Shown here one piece after another: positions 34,066-42,398 of a stretch of 64,000 bases of DNA. The notes below the pieces were generated by a model. The model worked only from the letters and a program-made list of their open reading frames with translations, had not been told where the DNA came from and searched no databases. The DNA is from Sulfurovum sp. (GTDB lineage: Bacteria; Campylobacterota; Campylobacteria; Campylobacterales; Sulfurovaceae): assembly GCA_027062365.1 (NCBI GenBank), contig JAMOTK010000076.1, positions 1-64,000 of the forward strand. Direction: 5' to 3'. The position numbers and the translations under genes are program-made. Each line of letters opens with the position of its first letter. Position 1 is the first letter of the stretch.

Positions 34066-35292
34066 ATGTTTGATGAAATACAATTTGATAAAATAAATAG
34101 ACTACCAAAGTATCTCTTTGCTGAGATTAATGAGCTTAAAATGCAATTAAGACGCGAGGGTGAAGATATTATTGATTTTTCAATGGGTAATCCAGACGCT
34201 TCAACCCCACAGCCCATTATTGATAAGCTTTGTGAAACAGCGATGAAACCAAAAACACATGGATATAGTGCCAGTAAAGGTATCTATAAACTTCGTCTTG
34301 CCATGGCAAATTGGTACAAACGTAAATACAATGTCGAACTAGACCCTGATACGGAAATTGTAGCTACTATGGGAAGTAAAGAGGGCTATGTGCATCTGGT
34401 TCAAGCTATCTCAAATCCTGGTGATGTGGCTATCGTACCAGACCCTACGTATCCTATCCATTCACAAGCTTTTATCTTAGCAGGAGCCAATGTAGAAAAA
34501 ATGCAACTTTGCTTTAATGAAGAGACATTTGAAGTAGATGAAGCGAAGTTTTTGGCTGATGTAGAAGAATCCTTAGACAATTCTGTACCCCAAGCAAAAT
34601 TTTTGGTCGTAAACTTTCCTCATAATCCTAGTACAGCCACGGTAACAGCTGATTTTTATGTGAAGCTTGTAGCCCTAGCTAAACGTAGAAGATTTTATAT
34701 TATCTCAGATATCGCCTATGCTGATATTACTTTTGATGGATATAAAACGCCTTCTATCATGGAAGTAGAAGGGGCAAAAGATGTGGCAGTAGAGTCTTAT
34801 ACTCTTTCTAAGTCTTACAATATGGCAGGGTGGAGAGTTGGATTTATCGTAGGTAATCCAAAGCTCATTGGTGCATTACAAAGTATCAAATCATGGTTAG
34901 ACTATGGGATGTTTACCCCGATTCAAGTCGCTGCTACTGTGGCACTAGATGAACATCATACGATACCTGATACAGAGATTATCCCACGCTATCAAAAAAG
35001 ACGTGATGTGATGCTCGATGCCTTTGAAAAAGCAGGGTGGAAGATGGGTAAACCCAATGCATCTATGTTTATCTGGGGTAAGATACCTGACATTGCACGA
35101 GATATGGGCTCGTTAGAATTTGCTAAACAATTATTACTCAAAGCAGGGGTGGCTGTGAGTCCAGGTATTGGCTTTGGTAAATATGGAGACAGCTATGTAC
35201 GTATCGCTCTCATAGAAAATGAAAATCGTATCAGACAAGCAGCTAGAAATATTAAAAAGTTCCTCAAAGAGCTTGAAGAGAGTAAATCATAA
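34066..35292 (+). CDS. PLP-dependent class I/II aminotransferase
   Basis: 408 residues. IIDFSMGNPDASTPQPIIDKL, TMGSKEGYVHLVQAISNPGDVAIVPDPTYPI, VNFPHNPSTA and SYTLSKSYNMAGWRVGF (PLP Lys249) are clear. This subgroup is variously annotated as alanine/aspartate or LL-diaminopimelate aminotransferase. The tight link to hom (TAATGG overlap) suggests work in the aspartate-family pathway. The exact substrate is not fixed by sequence. Confidence 0.85.
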   Translation: MFDEIQFDKINRLPKYLFAEINELKMQLRREGEDIIDFSMGNPDASTPQPIIDKLCETAMKPKTHGYSASKGIYKLRLAMANWYKRKYNVELDPDTEIVATMGSKEGYVHLVQAISNPGDVAIVPDPTYPIHSQAFILAGANVEKMQLCFNEETFEVDEAKFLADVEESLDNSVPQAKFLVVNFPHNPSTATVTADFYVKLVALAKRRRFYIISDIAYADITFDGYKTPSIMEVEGAKDVAVESYTLSKSYNMAGWRVGFIVGNPKLIGALQSIKSWLDYGMFTPIQVAATVALDEHHTIPDTEIIPRYQKRRDVMLDAFEKAGWKMGKPNASMFIWGKIPDIARDMGSLEFAKQLLLKAGVAVSPGIGFGKYGDSYVRIALIENENRIRQAARNIKKFLKELEESKS

Positions 35293-36554
35293 TGGTAAAA
35301 ATAGGTATATTAGGTGTAGGTACAGTCGGTGCGAGTGTAGCAAATATCCTTGAATCTAATGCAGATATTATTGAAGCTAGAGCAGGAAAAAAGATTATCG
35401 TCAAATCAGGAGTGGTTCAAAACTTATCTAAAGAGCGTGGCGTTAATATTACCCTTTCAGACAATCCTCTCGATGTGGTCAATGACCCTGAGATAGACAT
35501 CGTAGTAGAGCTTATGGGTGGGGTAGATGAACCCTATTCACTGGTCAAAAAAGCTTTAGAAAACGGTAAAGCAGTGGTGACAGCCAATAAAGCACTTTTG
35601 GCATACCATCGCTATGAGCTTCAAGAAATCGCAGGAGATATTCCTTTGATGTATGAAGCCAGTACAGCAGGGGGTATCCCAATTATTGGAGCATTGCGTA
35701 CAGGACTTTCGGCCAACCATATAGAGTCTATACAAGGTATCATGAATGGGACGTGTAACTATATGCTTACCAAGATGATAAATGAAGGGGCTTTGTATGA
35801 TGCTATCCTCAAAGAATCACAAGATTTAGGCTACGCAGAAGCTGACCCAAGCTTTGATGTGGGTGGATTTGATGCCTCACATAAGCTTCTTATCTTGGCT
35901 AGTATTGCGTATGGGATAGATGCTAAACCAGAAGATATACTCATTGAGGGAATAGAAAATATTACCCAAACAGATGTGGCTTTTGCCAAAGAGTTTGGGT
36001 ATGAGATTAAGCTACTAGGTATCGCCAAAAAAATAGGTGAGGGTGTAGAACTACGCGTACATGCAACGATGATTCCCAAAGAATCTATGATAGCCAAAGT
36101 TGATGGTGTCATGAATGCAGTGACCGTTGTAGGCGATAGAGTAGGAGAGACCATGTACTATGGGCCAGGTGCTGGAGGAGATGCTACAGCTTCGGCTGTC
36201 ATCTCTGATATAGTAGATATAGTCCGCGGCAATCAAGGGCCTATGTTAGGCTATAAAAAAGGCTTAGAATCAGGGTTGAAGCTATTGAGTAAAGATGATA
36301 TTATTACCCAATATTATCTTAGACTTGAAGTGAGTGATGAGAGTGGTGTATTGGCTAAGATTACTTCTACTTTGGGAGAGTTTGGTATCTCTATAGAATC
36401 AATGTTACAAAAACCTAGCTTACAAAAGAGTAGAGCTAAATTACTCTTCACCACCCATAAGACCAAAGAGAGTAAAATGCAAGAAGCAATGAAATCATTG
36501 AGTAGTCTTACTGTGGTCTATGGTGATATTGCTATGATGAGGATTGAGAAATAA
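35292..36554 (+). CDS. hom: Homoserine dehydrogenase
   Basis: 420 residues: NAD(P)-binding domain (GILGVGTVGASVA), catalytic core with NKALLAYH, STAGGIPIIGALR, GIMNGTCNYMLTKM and DVGGFDASHKL, and a C-terminal ACT domain (LRLEVSDESGVLAKITSTLGEFGISIESM) for feedback control by threonine. It reduces aspartate semialdehyde to homoserine on the way to threonine and methionine. It overlaps the aminotransferase by one base. Confidence 0.96.
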   Translation: MVKIGILGVGTVGASVANILESNADIIEARAGKKIIVKSGVVQNLSKERGVNITLSDNPLDVVNDPEIDIVVELMGGVDEPYSLVKKALENGKAVVTANKALLAYHRYELQEIAGDIPLMYEASTAGGIPIIGALRTGLSANHIESIQGIMNGTCNYMLTKMINEGALYDAILKESQDLGYAEADPSFDVGGFDASHKLLILASIAYGIDAKPEDILIEGIENITQTDVAFAKEFGYEIKLLGIAKKIGEGVELRVHATMIPKESMIAKVDGVMNAVTVVGDRVGETMYYGPGAGGDATASAVISDIVDIVRGNQGPMLGYKKGLESGLKLLSKDDIITQYYLRLEVSDESGVLAKITSTLGEFGISIESMLQKPSLQKSRAKLLFTTHKTKESKMQEAMKSLSSLTVVYGDIAMMRIEK

Positions 36555-36557
36555 AAT

Positions 36558-36971
36558 TTATTTTACTATTTCTATACCCATATTTTTAAGTTTGCTTATA
36601 CCACCTTTGATGTTGATGACGCTAAACCCATGCTTATCTAAGATACGTGAAGCAGATACAGAACGATTGCCACTTTGGCAATAGACAAGGATTCTTTTGT
36701 TTTTGTCTGCTTTTAACATCCCTAGGTTTTCGCTTAGGGCATGAAGAGGAATGAGTGTGGCATCTCTTAGATGACCTTCTTTATATTCTTCTTTGGTTCT
36801 GACATCTAGTAGGCTAATATTGTTATCTTTTTCTATCAGTGCGATAGCCTGTTTGGCTTCGATAGATTCAAAATTAGCAAATATCAAGCCTTTAGAATAT
36901 ACAAACCACAAAACCATCCCTGCCATAGCCACCCAATAGAGGATATTGATAGTATTTTTATTTTCTGTCAC
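36558..36971 (-). CDS. Membrane-anchored rhodanese-like protein
   Basis: 137 residues starting at GTG with AAGGA upstream. One N-terminal membrane helix (about 9-25) is followed by a rhodanese domain with LLDVRTKEEYKEGHL, the active loop CQSGNRS (Cys98) and GFSVINIKGGISK. Rhodaneses carry sulfur as a persulfide; the anchor suggests a role at the membrane or periplasm, and sulfur metabolism is common in this lineage. It converges on hom with only 3 bases between. Confidence 0.88.
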   Translation of the reverse strand: MTENKNTINILYWVAMAGMVLWFVYSKGLIFANFESIEAKQAIALIEKDNNISLLDVRTKEEYKEGHLRDATLIPLHALSENLGMLKADKNKRILVYCQSGNRSVSASRILDKHGFSVINIKGGISKLKNMGIEIVK

Positions 36972-37105
36972 TTTTAATTCCTTATATTAATTATAATTTT
37001 TTATGATATTGTACCGACACTTTCTTTGTTTCACATAGTTACATCATAAAAACTAATCGATTAAACCCTCTATAAGAAAAAATAGTTTAATCATCTTTCA
37101 GATAG

Positions 37106-37111
37106 TATAAA
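37106..37111 (+). promoter_or_regulatory. Likely -10 box of the nuo operon
   Basis: TATAAA, 75 bases before nuoA, within a 214-base non-coding stretch (36972-37185). An inverted repeat ATTAAAC/GTTTAAT lies just upstream at about 37061-37092 and may bind a regulator. AAGGGA serves as ribosome site for nuoA. Long leader; no other feature recognised. Confidence 0.4.
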
Positions 37112-37185
37112 TTAATATTCTGAGGATTCTCTACGCATGTTTTTGTGAGTAGTACAGAATGGATGAAAAAACTTAAGGGATTAAT

Positions 37186-37575
37186 ATGACTCACGTAATT
37201 ACAGAACATCCATATTTTGGTGTATTTGTTTTATTCGCGTTAACAGCTGTAGCATTTCCAGCAACGCTATGGGCTGCACGTTTGGTATCACGAAAAATGG
37301 CACGACTAGACACCGAGAGGCTCAAACTTAGTATCTACGAATGTGGACCAGAGGTAACAAAGCAACCAAATACAATATCGGTACAATTTTATCTTATTGC
37401 ACTTTTATTTATTTTATTTGATGTAGAGATTATCTTTATGTTCCCATGGGCGATTGATTTTAAATTATTGGGTTGGTTTGGATTTGCTGAGATGTTATTA
37501 TTTATATTATTACTTACGATTGGTTTCGTATACGCATGGAAAAAAGGAGCACTTGAATGGCACAGCATCAAGTAA
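37186..37575 (+). CDS. nuoA: NADH-quinone oxidoreductase subunit A
   Basis: 129 residues, three membrane spans, with the conserved YECGPE(V) loop and [15 protein letters not shown] helix. First gene of the complex I operon; it helps join the peripheral and membrane arms. It overlaps nuoB by 19 bases. Confidence 0.96.
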   Translation: MTHVITEHPYFGVFVLFALTAVAFPATLWAARLVSRKMARLDTERLKLSIYECGPEVTKQPNTISVQFYLIALLFILFDVEIIFMFPWAIDFKLLGWFGFAEMLLFILLLTIGFVYAWKKGALEWHSIK

Positions 37576-38099
37576 ATTATGCCTCTTCGGCAGGATTACC
37601 GATAGCATTAACATCGGTAGACAAATTGGTAAACTGGGGGCGTTCAAACTCACTTTGGCCTTTGACGTATGGACTCGCATGTTGTGCGATTGAGATGATG
37701 GCATCGGGGGCTTCTCGTTATGACTTCGATAGAATGGGGACAATCTTTAGAGCCTCTCCAAGACAAGCTGATGTGATGATTTTAGCAGGTACACTTTCTA
37801 AGAAGCATTCCGAATTTGCAAGAAGACTCTATGACCAAATGACAGAGCCTAAATGGGTCATCTCTATGGGGTCATGTGCCAATACAGGTGGAATGTTCAA
37901 TACCTACGCAACAGTTCAAGGGGTAGATAGAATTATCCCTGTTGATATTTATCTTCCTGGGTGTGCACCTCGTCCTGAGACACTTCAATATGCGATGATG
38001 ATGCTTCAAAAGAAAATTCGTAAAGAGTCTGCTGATATGAAAAAGAATACAAAGCAAGACTTAACGACCCAAACGGGTAAAAGAGCGAGGTTAATATAA
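37557..38099 (+). CDS. nuoB: NADH-quinone oxidoreductase subunit B
   Basis: 180 residues. It holds cluster N2, the last Fe-S centre before quinone; ligands Cys42, Cys43 ([10 protein letters not shown]), Cys107 (GSCANTGG) and Cys136 (PGCAPRPE) are all present. Overlaps both neighbours (19 bases with nuoA, 1 base with nuoC). Confidence 0.97.
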   Translation: MAQHQVNYASSAGLPIALTSVDKLVNWGRSNSLWPLTYGLACCAIEMMASGASRYDFDRMGTIFRASPRQADVMILAGTLSKKHSEFARRLYDQMTEPKWVISMGSCANTGGMFNTYATVQGVDRIIPVDIYLPGCAPRPETLQYAMMMLQKKIRKESADMKKNTKQDLTTQTGKRARLI

Positions 38100-38881
38100 T
38101 GCGTAAATATGTACCAAAAGACAATGTTCAAGCAAAATCGTATTATACAGATAGATTTTGGGTTGCTCCACGTGTCCCAAGAAGCACGGTAGAAGATACA
38201 CACTTTTTAGCAGTGGTAGAAGCCGTAGGAACACAAGCCAATGAGACCTATGTCGAATTAGGGCAACTTGTGATTCATATCAATCCTAAAAACAATTTTG
38301 AAGTGATGAAAACACTCAAAGAAAAATGTGGTTATACACAATGTTCGGAGCAATCGGCTGTAGATTATTTGGCACAAGACAATGAATTTGAACTTTTTTG
38401 GCAACTTCTTAATATCAATGAAGCCAAAAGAATAAGAGTTATTTGTCGTTTAGCCAATGGCTTAGCGATTGAGAGTATCGAACCTTTGTATAAATCAGCA
38501 AACTTTGCTGAACGTGAGATGTTTGATATGTTTGGTATCAAAGTAAACAATCACCCTTTCTTGAAGCGTATTTTAATGCCTGATGACTGGGAAGGAAATC
38601 CTTTACTTAAAACCTATCCATTACAAGGAGATGAATTTGCTTCATGGTATGAAGTAGATAAAATCTTTGGTAAAGAGTACCGTGATATTATCGGACCTGA
38701 AAACAGAGACCCTGCCAAAATTGATACAGAAGATACAAAACGTTTCTCACGTGTAGGATATGAAGTGCCATTTGGTGCAGATATTTCTGAGGGTGAAACC
38801 AAAACAGCGATTGAGTATAGTGAAACATTCTTGGTTGATTATAATAAAAATTCATCTAAGCAATTAGATGAGAGAAGATAG
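38099..38881 (+). CDS. nuoC: NADH-quinone oxidoreductase subunit C
   Basis: 260 residues. The 30-kDa family motif [42 protein letters not shown] is intact. NuoC packs against NuoD near the quinone site. It is a separate gene here, not fused to nuoD as in enterobacteria. The N-terminal region (1-60) includes an extension with [15 protein letters not shown]. Confidence 0.95.
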   Translation: MRKYVPKDNVQAKSYYTDRFWVAPRVPRSTVEDTHFLAVVEAVGTQANETYVELGQLVIHINPKNNFEVMKTLKEKCGYTQCSEQSAVDYLAQDNEFELFWQLLNINEAKRIRVICRLANGLAIESIEPLYKSANFAEREMFDMFGIKVNNHPFLKRILMPDDWEGNPLLKTYPLQGDEFASWYEVDKIFGKEYRDIIGPENRDPAKIDTEDTKRFSRVGYEVPFGADISEGETKTAIEYSETFLVDYNKNSSKQLDERR

Positions 38882-38889
38882 GGGAGCGT

Positions 38890-40119
38890 ATGCAAGTAGC
38901 AAATAAATTATCACCATTTTTTGAAAACCTCAATTTTGAGCGTGATGACAATACTATGGTTATCAACTTTGGTCCGCAACATCCTTCTGCTCATGGTCAA
39001 TTAAGACTGGTTTTAGAGCTAGATGGTGAACAAGTGGTAAAAGCCTATCCTGATATTGGGTATCTTCACCGTGGTATCGAAAAAATGGCTGAAAATATGA
39101 CCTATAATGAGTTTTTACCCACAACAGATAGACTCGATTATATTGCATCTACGTCAAATAACTATGCCTATGCACTGGCAGTTGAAAAACTCATTGGTGT
39201 CGAAGCACCTAGACGTGCGCAAGTGATTAGAACAATGCTTTTAGAGCTTAATCGTATTATCTCTCACTTGTTCTTTGTGGCAACACATGCTCTTGATGTT
39301 GGTGCGATGTCTGTATTTCTTTATGCCTTTAGAGAACGTGAATTTGCAATGGACTTAATGGAAGACTATTGTGGAGCAAGACTCACGCATTCTGCTGTAC
39401 GTATCGGTGGAGTTCCTCTTGATATTCCTAAGGGATGGCTAGAGAATGCTGCTGCATTTTGTGACAAAGTAGATTATGAGGTAGAACATACCTATGAAGC
39501 CTTGCTTACAGAAAACCGTATCTGGAAAATGCGTTTAGAAGATGTAGGGGTTATCTCTGCTGAAGATGCACTTTCATGGGGCTGTTCTGGTGTGATGCTA
39601 AGAGGGTCTGGAGTGAAATGGGATATTAGAAAAGAAGAGCCGTATGAACTTTATCCTGAGCTTGATTTTGATATACCTATCTCTGATAGATGTGACTCTT
39701 ATGGACGGTATAAACTGTATATTGAAGAGATGAGACAATCTACACGTATTATCAGACAACTTATCCCTATGTATAAAGATACAAAGCCTCAATTGATGGC
39801 ACATTCTCCACAATATATTTCTGCTCCAAAAGAAGAAATTATGACACAAAACTATGCACTTATGCAACATTTTGTACTTGTGACTCAAGGGATGAGACCA
39901 CCAAAAGGTGAAGTGTATATCCCAACAGAATCACCCAAAGGTGAACTAGGTTTCTACATCAAGTCAGAAGGTGAACCGTATGCCTATAGACTCAAATGTA
40001 GAGCACCATCATTTTTCCATACAGGGCTTCTTCAAAAGCTTTTGGTAGGGACATACATTGCAGACGTTGTTACGATTATTGGTACGACCAATATCGTATT
40101 CGGCGAAGTCGATAGATAA
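38890..40119 (+). CDS. nuoD: NADH-quinone oxidoreductase subunit D
   Basis: 409 residues. [33 protein letters not shown] and the closing [18 protein letters not shown] are the 49-kDa subunit signatures that form the quinone pocket with NuoB. Confidence 0.97.
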   Translation: MQVANKLSPFFENLNFERDDNTMVINFGPQHPSAHGQLRLVLELDGEQVVKAYPDIGYLHRGIEKMAENMTYNEFLPTTDRLDYIASTSNNYAYALAVEKLIGVEAPRRAQVIRTMLLELNRIISHLFFVATHALDVGAMSVFLYAFREREFAMDLMEDYCGARLTHSAVRIGGVPLDIPKGWLENAAAFCDKVDYEVEHTYEALLTENRIWKMRLEDVGVISAEDALSWGCSGVMLRGSGVKWDIRKEEPYELYPELDFDIPISDRCDSYGRYKLYIEEMRQSTRIIRQLIPMYKDTKPQLMAHSPQYISAPKEEIMTQNYALMQHFVLVTQGMRPPKGEVYIPTESPKGELGFYIKSEGEPYAYRLKCRAPSFFHTGLLQKLLVGTYIADVVTIIGTTNIVFGEVDR

Positions 40120-40128
40120 GGAGACAGC

Positions 40129-40374
40129 ATGAAAAGATATGATTTAAGACACTTAAAAGATGATTTTTATGACCGAATGCTTGAACTCATTGATAAGGGT
40201 ATCAAAGTAGATGAAGTAGGCATTTTTATGTTTGAAGTAGGAGATTTTTCTTCTATTCAAAAATCTGCTGATGTGATTAAGCAGAGTGGACATACTTTGA
40301 TGAATTCACTTAAATTCAATGAAGTTGACTGGACGATTGTCGTCAAAAAAGTAGATTTAGGTAAGGCAGAGTAA
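40129..40374 (+). CDS. NuoX-like small subunit in the NuoE position
   Basis: 81 residues with no cysteines, so it cannot carry the N1a [2Fe-2S] cluster of true NuoE. It resembles the small protein found at this position in Campylobacter and Helicobacter complex I operons (called NuoX or annotated as NuoE). It probably helps dock a non-standard electron input partner. Its stop overlaps the next gene's start. Confidence 0.7.
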   Translation: MKRYDLRHLKDDFYDRMLELIDKGIKVDEVGIFMFEVGDFSSIQKSADVIKQSGHTLMNSLKFNEVDWTIVVKKVDLGKAE

Positions 40375-42383
40375 TGTCTGGAGTAATATTTTCTACTTGG
40401 AGGGATGAGTTTATTGACAACCGTGATAAACCTGCTAACGAGTGGAATGAAACGGGATTTAAATTACCCGAAACCTACCATGGAGACACAAACTCTAAAG
40501 CCTTTATCGGTTGGGATGGTGTGGCTATTTTTGATGAAGATATAGATGCTGTAGAATTGGCAAACCAATATGCAGCACAATATCAAGAATATTCAGAAGC
40601 CTGTGGGCGTTGCGCACCAGGGCGATGGGGTGGTAGAATCCTATATGATTTGCTCGATAAAATTGCACGTGGTGAAGGTTCTCATGATGATGTGATACAT
40701 CTCAAAGAGATAAGTCAAACGATGATGATTACATCTAAATGTGAAATTGGGAAAACAGTACCAAAACCTATTTTGGATTTAATGGAACACTATGCAGAGC
40801 AGTTTACTACTTGTATTGATAATCAAGTCCCTTCTAAGCATTATGATGGAGATACGTCTTATATTGCCAAGGTTACAGCCCCTTGTACGGATATGTGTCC
40901 TGCTCATGTGGATATTCCTGCGTATATAGAAGGTGTGAGAGATATGGTCTTTACGGAGTCTCTGTCGGCTACACGTCAAACCATGCCTTTGGCTCATACT
41001 TGTGGGCGTGTTTGTCCTCATCCTTGTGAAGATGCTTGTAGACGTGCGAATCTTGATGAGCCTATCTCTATTATGGAACTCAAACGTATTGGTGCTGATT
41101 ATGAAACCGACCATGAAGTGCCTTGGCTTCATCCAAATGAGCCAAAACCAGCACGTAATGATGGTAAGAAAATAGCCATTATCGGGGCAGGTCCAGCAGG
41201 ACTTACTGCTGCGTATTATCTAGCACTTGAAGGGATTCAAGTTGATATTTTTGAAGACTTACCTGTCAATGGTGGAGAGGTAGCTGTGGGTGTACCTGAA
41301 TACCGTATGCCTATAGACAAATACAATAAAGATATTGATCTTGTGTTAGAAATGCCTACGGTAAGTATTACCAATAACCATCGTGTGAACGCAGAACGTC
41401 TCAAAGAGATAGAATCAGAGTATGATGCAACACTTTTAGGATTTGGAGCAAGACTTTCTAAAAAGGTTCGTGCCAATAATGAAAATCCAAAAATGGATGG
41501 ATATTGGGGTGCAATCTCTATGCTTGACAAAGTCAATTTGTGGCATAAATATGGTATCGGAAGCCCAGCAGAAGAAGACCTAAAAGGCAAAACTGTGGTC
41601 TGTGTCGGTGGAGGATTTACTTCTATGGATGTGGTGCGTTGTTCGATTCGTGAGGGTGCTAAAAAAGTGATTATGCTGTACCGTCGTGATGAAAAAACGA
41701 TTATCCGTAACACGACCTATGAAGAGTATCATGAAGCTGTTGAAGAGGGTGTTGAATTTATCTTTCACTCAGCTATAGAAGAGATTTTTGATGATGGTAA
41801 TAAACTGACCAAACTTAAAGTCAATACATTTGAGCTTGTCCCCGACCCAAATGGAGGACGCGCACAACTTGTCAAGATTGATGATGGTGATTTTGAAGTA
41901 GATATTGATTATCTTATTCCTGCTGTTTCACAAGCACTTGATACACAAATTTTGCCAGAAGAATGGAACATGGAGATGACTTCATGGAACTCTATCTTGA
42001 CCAATGGAAAAGACTTTATGACTTCCAAAGAAGGTGTTTTTGCAGCAGGGGATTGTGAATATGGTCCGATGACTATCGTCAATGCTGTAGGACAGGCTAG
42101 ACGAGCAGCATCTGTGATGAGCCGTTATATTTATGATGGTAAATGTACTTTGCTTGATGATGAAATCATGGAAGACCACTTAAATCGCCTAAAAGTGTAT
42201 GATAAAAAAGAGACAATTACAGGTTGGATGCCAGGTATTCCACGAGCCGTGAGCCAAAAATTGGAAACAGAAGAACGTAACACCAACAATAAAGAAGTCA
42301 ATTTAGGCTTTACAGGTGAAGAGGCAATCTCTGAAGCTGAAAGATGTATGCGTTGTTATTATATTTCTATGGTAGCAGTCTAA
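40374..42383 (+). CDS. NuoF Fe-S domain fused to GltD-like FAD/NAD(P)H oxidoreductase
   Basis: 669 residues. Residues ~65-145 match the C-terminal Fe-S domain of NuoF (EACGRCAPGRWGGRIL... SKCEIGKTVPKPIL): Cys77, Cys80 and Cys123 are kept, but the third N3 ligand is Gly83. The FMN/NADH part of NuoF is absent. From ~168 on it is GltD-like: Cys171, Cys175, Cys210, Cys214, Cys218 and Cys222 for Fe-S clusters, the FAD fold IIGAGPAGLTAA, a second nucleotide fold VVCVGGGFTSMDVVR...YRRDEKT, and AAGDCEYGP. It likely feeds electrons into complex I from NAD(P)H or a ferredoxin/flavodoxin-linked route; the donor is unknown. Confidence 0.85.
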   Translation: MSGVIFSTWRDEFIDNRDKPANEWNETGFKLPETYHGDTNSKAFIGWDGVAIFDEDIDAVELANQYAAQYQEYSEACGRCAPGRWGGRILYDLLDKIARGEGSHDDVIHLKEISQTMMITSKCEIGKTVPKPILDLMEHYAEQFTTCIDNQVPSKHYDGDTSYIAKVTAPCTDMCPAHVDIPAYIEGVRDMVFTESLSATRQTMPLAHTCGRVCPHPCEDACRRANLDEPISIMELKRIGADYETDHEVPWLHPNEPKPARNDGKKIAIIGAGPAGLTAAYYLALEGIQVDIFEDLPVNGGEVAVGVPEYRMPIDKYNKDIDLVLEMPTVSITNNHRVNAERLKEIESEYDATLLGFGARLSKKVRANNENPKMDGYWGAISMLDKVNLWHKYGIGSPAEEDLKGKTVVCVGGGFTSMDVVRCSIREGAKKVIMLYRRDEKTIIRNTTYEEYHEAVEEGVEFIFHSAIEEIFDDGNKLTKLKVNTFELVPDPNGGRAQLVKIDDGDFEVDIDYLIPAVSQALDTQILPEEWNMEMTSWNSILTNGKDFMTSKEGVFAAGDCEYGPMTIVNAVGQARRAASVMSRYIYDGKCTLLDDEIMEDHLNRLKVYDKKETITGWMPGIPRAVSQKLETEERNTNNKEVNLGFTGEEAISEAERCMRCYYISMVAV

Positions 42384-42398
42384 TGAGAGGGGTATAAG

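Noticed and set aside
41237-41713. 158-codon leftward frame inside the NuoF-GltD fusion gene
   Set aside because: It lies fully within a conserved gene on the other strand and shows no family pattern.
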